NCBI RefSeq assembly: GCF_004197395.1
Contig: NZ_SELS01000008.1
Coordinates: 62,001 to 126,000, forward strand
Direction of reading: 5' to 3'
DNA: 64,000 nt
Source: Paraburkholderia sp. UYCP14C
GTDB lineage: Bacteria > Pseudomonadota > Gammaproteobacteria > Burkholderiales > Burkholderiaceae
The notes beneath the pieces were generated by a model. It was given only the letters and a program-made list of their open reading frames with translations. It was not told the origin of the DNA and made no database searches. How positions within the stretch are numbered: position 1 is the stretch's first letter; each line of letters opens with the position of its first letter. Of this stretch, positions 59,977 through 64,000 are shown in pieces. A program made the position numbers and the translations under genes.

Positions 59977-60933
59977 ATGGAACTGAAATGGCTCGAAGAC
60001 TTCATTTCGCTAGCGGAAACGCGTAGCTTCAGCCGCTCGGCCGAATTGCGCCACGTCACGCAACCGGCATTCTCGCGCCGCATCCAGGCGCTCGAAGCGT
60101 GGCTCGGTACGGAACTGATCGACCGTTCGGTTTATCCGACGCGACTCACGGCGGCCGGGCAGGTGTTCAACGAGCAGGCGCTCGCGATGCTGTCGCAATT
60201 CCACGAGGCGCGCGCGCTGCTGCGCGGCCATACGGCGACGCCCCAGGCGACGATCGAATTCGCGGTGCCGCACACGCTGTCGCTGACTTACTTCCCGCGC
60301 TGGCTGCAGCGCATCGAGGCGCAGATGGGCCCGATCCACACCCGGCTGCGCGCGCTGAACGTGCACGACGCGGCGCTGTCGCTGGTGGAAGGCGGCTGCG
60401 ATCTGATGATGGGATATCACCATCCGAGCCATCCGGTCGCGCTCGATCCGGCTCGCTACGACATGCTGACGCTCGGCCATGAACCGATCAGCCCGTTCTC
60501 GGTGCCGGCCCGGGCGGGGCGCCCGCGTTACACGCTGCCTGGCTCGGCCGATGCACCCGCGCCGTATCTGTCGTACACGCCGAACGCATACCTCGGGCGC
60601 ATGACCGAGGTGATTCTCGCGAACGCGCCGGAGCGCCTGTACCTCGACCGGCTCTACGAAACCGACATGGCCGAGGGGCTCAAGGCGATGGCGCTCGCCG
60701 GTCACGGCATCGCGTTTCTGCCGCATAGCGCCGTCGAAGACGCGGTGGCCGAGGGCCGGCTGATCCGCCTCGATCGCGCGACGCGCGGCACGCCCGAAGG
60801 GCAGTTGACGCTCAGCATGGAGATTCGCCTGTATCGCGACAAGCTCGCCGCGAAAAGCGACGACGCGCGCCAGATCCTCGTGCGGCAGTTGTGGGATGTC
60901 GTATCGGAGGAACTCAGGCAGGGCGCAGCCTGA
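59977..60933 (+). CDS. LysR-family transcriptional regulator
   Basis: The 318-residue protein has an N-terminal winged HTH (LEDFISLAETRSFSRSAELR and HVTQPAFSRRIQALEAWLG) and a LysR substrate domain. The RSFSRSAELRHVTQPAFSRR stretch and later features resemble HypT/YjiE-type regulators, but the target is unknown. It is divergent from purB and 162 bases before gdhA, so either could be a target. Confidence 0.88.
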   Translation: MELKWLEDFISLAETRSFSRSAELRHVTQPAFSRRIQALEAWLGTELIDRSVYPTRLTAAGQVFNEQALAMLSQFHEARALLRGHTATPQATIEFAVPHTLSLTYFPRWLQRIEAQMGPIHTRLRALNVHDAALSLVEGGCDLMMGYHHPSHPVALDPARYDMLTLGHEPISPFSVPARAGRPRYTLPGSADAPAPYLSYTPNAYLGRMTEVILANAPERLYLDRLYETDMAEGLKAMALAGHGIAFLPHSAVEDAVAEGRLIRLDRATRGTPEGQLTLSMEIRLYRDKLAAKSDDARQILVRQLWDVVSEELRQGAA

Positions 60934-61095
60934 AACGCGGCACAAAAGTCAGGCTCGAACCTGCGTCGCGACGACGCGAATTTGCGGCTTTCCGAACGTT
61001 ATGCAAGAAAAACATAACGGGATAAGGAAACGGCATTGGATTTCAATACGGCGTTTTTCCACAATGCCCATATTCGATCAAACGCCGGAGCGTTC

Positions 61096-62418
61096 ATGTC
61101 ATCCCAGCAACAAGCCGCAGAATCGGTTCAAGCCGCCTCAACGTTGCAGTCCGTTCCCTCCTACCTGAACAAAGATGACCTCGGCCCCTGGGGCAACTAC
61201 TTGCGCCAGGTCGACCGCGTCGCGCCGTATCTCGGTTCGCTGTCCCGCTGGCTCGAAACCCTGAAGCGCCCGAAGCGCATTCTCGTCGTCGACGTGCCCA
61301 TCGAACTCGATAACGGCACGGTCGCGCACTTCGAGGGCTATCGCGTGCAGCACAACGTGTCGCGGGGTCCGGGCAAGGGTGGTGTGCGTTATCACCAGGA
61401 CGTTACGCTCTCCGAAGTGATGGCACTGTCCGCGTGGATGTCGGTGAAGAACGCGGCGGTGAACGTGCCGTACGGCGGCGCGAAGGGCGGTATCCGCGTC
61501 GATCCGCGCACGCTGTCGCGTGGTGAGCTCGAGCGCGTGACGCGCCGCTACACCAGCGAGATCGGCATCATCATCGGACCGAATACCGACATCCCCGCGC
61601 CGGACGTGAACACGAACGAGCAGATCATGGCGTGGATGATGGACACGTACTCGATGAATCAGGGCCAGACGGCCACCGGCGTCGTGACCGGCAAGCCGAT
61701 CACGCTCGGCGGCTCGCTCGGCCGTCGCGAGGCGACCGGCCGCGGTGTGTTCGTGGTCGGCTGCGAAGCGGCTCGCCGCATCGGCTTCGACATCGAAGGC
61801 GCGCGTATCGCGGTGCAGGGCTTCGGCAACGTCGGCGGCATCGCCGCGCGTCTGTTCCAGGAAGCGGGCGCGAAGGTCGTCGCGGTGCAGGACCACACCG
61901 GTACGGTGTACAAGTCCACCGGCATCGACGCGGTCGCGCTGCTCGACTACGTCGCGAAGAAGGGCGGCGTCGGCGGCTTCGCCGAAGCCGACGCGATCAG
62001 CAACGACGAGTTCTGGACGGTCGAATCGGACATCCTGATTCCCGCGGCGCTGGAAAATCAGATTACCGAAAAGAACGCCGGCAAGATCAAGACGAAGATC
62101 ATCGTCGAAGGCGCGAACGGCCCGACCACCACGGCGGCCGACGACATCCTGCACGATCGCGGCATCCTCGTGATTCCGGACGTGGTCGCGAATGCGGGCG
62201 GTGTGACAGTGTCATATTTCGAATGGGTGCAGGACTTCTCGAGCTTCTTCTGGACCGAGGACGAGATCAACGAGCGCCTCGAGCGCGTGATGCGCGAAGC
62301 ATTCGCGGCGGTGTGGCAGGTGTCGAGCGAGCAGAACGTGTCGGTGCGCACGGCGGCGTTCATCGTCGCGTGTAAGCGGATTCTGCAAGCGCGCGAAATG
62401 CGCGGCTTGTATCCCTGA
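61096..62418 (+). CDS. gdhA: glutamate dehydrogenase (Glu/Leu/Phe/Val family)
   Basis: The 440-residue enzyme interconverts glutamate and 2-oxoglutarate plus ammonia. Motifs: [34 protein letters not shown] with the catalytic Lys, [11 protein letters not shown] and the dinucleotide site [15 protein letters not shown]. Start 61096 ([16 protein letters not shown] upstream) is chosen; an in-frame TTG at 61036 with AAGGAA before it would add 20 residues. Confidence 0.93.
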   Translation: MSSQQQAAESVQAASTLQSVPSYLNKDDLGPWGNYLRQVDRVAPYLGSLSRWLETLKRPKRILVVDVPIELDNGTVAHFEGYRVQHNVSRGPGKGGVRYHQDVTLSEVMALSAWMSVKNAAVNVPYGGAKGGIRVDPRTLSRGELERVTRRYTSEIGIIIGPNTDIPAPDVNTNEQIMAWMMDTYSMNQGQTATGVVTGKPITLGGSLGRREATGRGVFVVGCEAARRIGFDIEGARIAVQGFGNVGGIAARLFQEAGAKVVAVQDHTGTVYKSTGIDAVALLDYVAKKGGVGGFAEADAISNDEFWTVESDILIPAALENQITEKNAGKIKTKIIVEGANGPTTTAADDILHDRGILVIPDVVANAGGVTVSYFEWVQDFSSFFWTEDEINERLERVMREAFAAVWQVSSEQNVSVRTAAFIVACKRILQAREMRGLYP

Positions 62419-62534
62419 TCCACCCTGTCCTATCTTGTTTGTAGCGGCGGCGACGCGGCCCGGCATCCGGGCCGGCAGGCGCGGCCGTCACAACTTCGTG
62501 CAGCAGCGCGGTCCACAAGACGGCGTGTTTGACC

Positions 62535-62565
62535 GGCGGGCGGCATCGTATCGATGCCGCCCGCC
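62535..62565 (+). terminator. perfect 14-base hairpin after gdhA
   Basis: GGCGGGCGGCATCG-TAT-CGATGCCGCCCGCC, 116 bases past the gdhA stop. The T run is weak (TTCT). Confidence 0.55.
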
Positions 62566-62701
62566 TTCTCATATGCGCGAAACGGCCGTGCGACGGCGCT
62601 GCGGGCCCATCGCGGCGTGCGCGCAACAGCATGGTTAATAGCAATACTTTCAGAAAAATTACTTTGCTACACTGGCGCCGGTTCTTGCCAAGGAGATCAA
62701 G

Positions 62702-63595
62702 ATGAAGATTAAAAAAGCTGCGCTGCTGCTCGCGACCCTCGGACTGTTTACGGTTGGCGCGCATGCGCAAGACTCGGGCACGCTGAAAAAGATCAAGGAC
62801 ACGGGCGTCATTTCGCTGGGCCATCGCGAATCGTCGATCCCGTTCTCGTATTACGACGACAAGCAGAACGTGATCGGCTACTCGCAGGACTACGCGCTGA
62901 AGATCGTCGAGGCGGTCAAGCAGAAGCTGAACATGCCGAACCTGAAGGTGAAGCTCGTGCCGATCACGTCGCAGAACCGCATTCCGCTGGTGCAGAACGG
63001 CACGGTCGACATCGAGTGCGGCTCCACCACGAATAACCTCGAGCGCCAGCAACAGGCTGCCTTCACGAACACGATCTTCGTGATCGGCACGCGTCTGATG
63101 ACCAAGAAGGACTCCGGCATCAAGGACTTCCCTGACCTGAAGGGCAAGACGGTCGTGACGACCGCCGGCACCACGTCCGAGCGCATCCTTCGCAAGATGA
63201 ACCAGGACAAGAACATGGGCATGAACATCATCAGCGCGAAGGATCACGGCGAGTCGTTCCTGACGCTGTCCACTGGCCGTGCCGCCGCGTTCATGATGGA
63301 CGACGCGCTGCTCGCCGGCGAGCGCGCGAAGTCGAGCAACCCGGGCGATTTCGTGATCGTCGGCACGCCGCAATCGCGAGAAGCTTACGGCTGCATGCTG
63401 CGCAAGAACGACGCGGACTTCAAGAAGGTCGCCGACGACGCGATCGCGAAGGTGCAAACGTCGAGCGAAGCCGAACAGATCTACAAGCGCTGGTTCGAAT
63501 CGCCGATCCCGCCGAAGGGCCTGAACCTGAACTTCCCGATGAGCGACGATATGCGCGCGCTGTTCAAGAACCCGAACGACAAGGCAATCGACTAA
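62702..63595 (+). CDS. gltI: glutamate/aspartate ABC transporter binding protein
   Basis: The 297-residue periplasmic protein has a signal peptide (MKIKKAALLLATLGLFTVGA, cleavage after HAQ) and an SBP_bac_3 fold: GVISLGHRESSIPFSYYDD, VDIECGSTTNNLERQQQAAF and YKRWFESPIPPKGLNLNFPM, all close to GltI. AAGGAG before the ATG. TACACT (62668-62673) is a possible minus-10. The permease gene follows. Confidence 0.93.
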   Translation: MKIKKAALLLATLGLFTVGAHAQDSGTLKKIKDTGVISLGHRESSIPFSYYDDKQNVIGYSQDYALKIVEAVKQKLNMPNLKVKLVPITSQNRIPLVQNGTVDIECGSTTNNLERQQQAAFTNTIFVIGTRLMTKKDSGIKDFPDLKGKTVVTTAGTTSERILRKMNQDKNMGMNIISAKDHGESFLTLSTGRAAAFMMDDALLAGERAKSSNPGDFVIVGTPQSREAYGCMLRKNDADFKKVADDAIAKVQTSSEAEQIYKRWFESPIPPKGLNLNFPMSDDMRALFKNPNDKAID

Positions 63596-63633
63596 ACGCT
63601 AGCCGCTTTTTCGACACTTTCGAAACGCTGAAC

Positions 63634-63671
63634 GAAACGGAAGGGGCCACGCGCTTCTTCCGTTTCTTTTT
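63634..63671 (+). terminator. intercistronic attenuator between gltI and gltJ
   Basis: GAAACGGAAG (63634-63643) pairs with CTTCCGTTTC (63657-63666), followed by five T. It would lower permease expression relative to the binding protein. Confidence 0.75.
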
Positions 63672-63686
63672 GCTGGAGTCTTGGTC

Positions 63687-64000
63687 ATGTCATATCACTG
63701 GAACTGGGGCATCTTGCTGAGTCCCGTCTCCACGGGCGAGCCCACTACCTATCTGGGCTGGCTGCTCTCGGGGCTGTGGGTGACGGTCACCGTGTCGCTG
63801 TCGGCATGGGTGATCGCGCTGATCGTCGGCTCGTTGTTCGGTGTGCTGCGCACGGTGCCGAACAAATGGGCGTCGGGCGCAGGCACCGTCTACGTTGCGA
63901 TTTTCCGTAACATTCCGCTGATCGTGCAGTTCTTCATCTGGTATCTGGTGATACCGGAGCTGCTGCCCGTGTCGATCGGCAACTGGTTCAAGCAATTGCC
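63687..64000 (+). CDS. gltJ: glutamate/aspartate ABC transporter permease, N-terminal part
   Basis: The first 104 codons lie in the window and the gene runs off the right edge. MSYHWNWGILLSPVSTGEPT and the helix starting GWLLSGLWVTVTVSLSAWVI, then AIFRNIPLIVQFFIWYLV, match GltJ-type His/Glu/Gln permeases. GGAG lies 9 bases before the ATG at 63687. It follows gltI after a 91-base gap containing the attenuator. Confidence 0.9.
   Translation, partial: MSYHWNWGILLSPVSTGEPTTYLGWLLSGLWVTVTVSLSAWVIALIVGSLFGVLRTVPNKWASGAGTVYVAIFRNIPLIVQFFIWYLVIPELLPVSIGNWFKQL

Overview
The window is a GC-rich (roughly 65 percent by eye), gene-dense stretch of a beta-proteobacterial chromosome. Gene content and order (an aroQ-accB-accC-prmA block, fur divergent from bamE, leuS-lptE-holA-proA, hexR divergent from edd-eda, a gltI-gltJ start) point to the main chromosome of a Burkholderia-group organism, most probably Paraburkholderia. 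I see no insertion sequence, prophage, CRISPR array, tRNA or rRNA. Almost everything is housekeeping or catabolic DNA with intact genes; both window ends cut a gene (a PfkB-type kinase on the left, gltJ on the right).

Layout. 1-7108 (minus strand): PfkB kinase (partial), tpx, a zinc-ribbon/DUF3426 membrane protein, prmA, accC, accB, aroQ, a TlpA-like thioredoxin and an uncharacterised protein. 7297-13261 (plus): mpl, a YqiA-like esterase, an RNase II-family exonuclease with an acidic tail, aroE and mtgA, several joined by 4-base stop/start overlaps. 13626-24209 (plus): a sugar island with an IclR regulator, dgoK, dgoA, an SDR dehydrogenase, an AraFGH-type ABC importer, a second SDR, an SMP-30 lactonase and an aldose epimerase. 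This fits uptake of D-galactose (possibly also L-arabinose) and oxidative De Ley-Doudoroff breakdown to pyruvate and glyceraldehyde 3-phosphate. The aldonate dehydratase is missing from the cluster.

24454-34312: pyrF, a DUF985 cupin, pncC, pgpA, thiL, the malic enzyme maeB, then a 422-base gap that appears to encode a minus-strand small RNA, a secreted RNase Sa-like ribonuclease with its barstar-like inhibitor, rsmE, a VOC protein and a spermidine-synthase-like protein. 34582-37724: tkt and gap. 37796-41735: a purine/ureide module (FadR/GntR regulator, DctA-type carrier, allantoicase, ureidoglycolate lyase) with three TGGTNNNACCA-like operator sites. 41840-52291: fur, bamE, dapB, an ExbB/ExbD pair, leuS, lptE, holA, proA and a HemJ-like protein.

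52407-58305: the Entner-Doudoroff/gluconate module, with hexR divergent from edd-eda, followed by a gluconate permease and gluconokinase; two matching 15-base HexR-like boxes sit at the divergent promoters. 58401-64000: purB, a LysR regulator, glutamate dehydrogenase and the start of a glutamate/aspartate ABC transporter. Together the sugar island, ED module, tkt, gap and maeB make this a neighbourhood for funnelling sugars and sugar acids into triose phosphate and pyruvate. The least explained element is the probable small RNA at about 30654-30832; the most testable regulatory predictions are the HexR boxes and the ureide operators.
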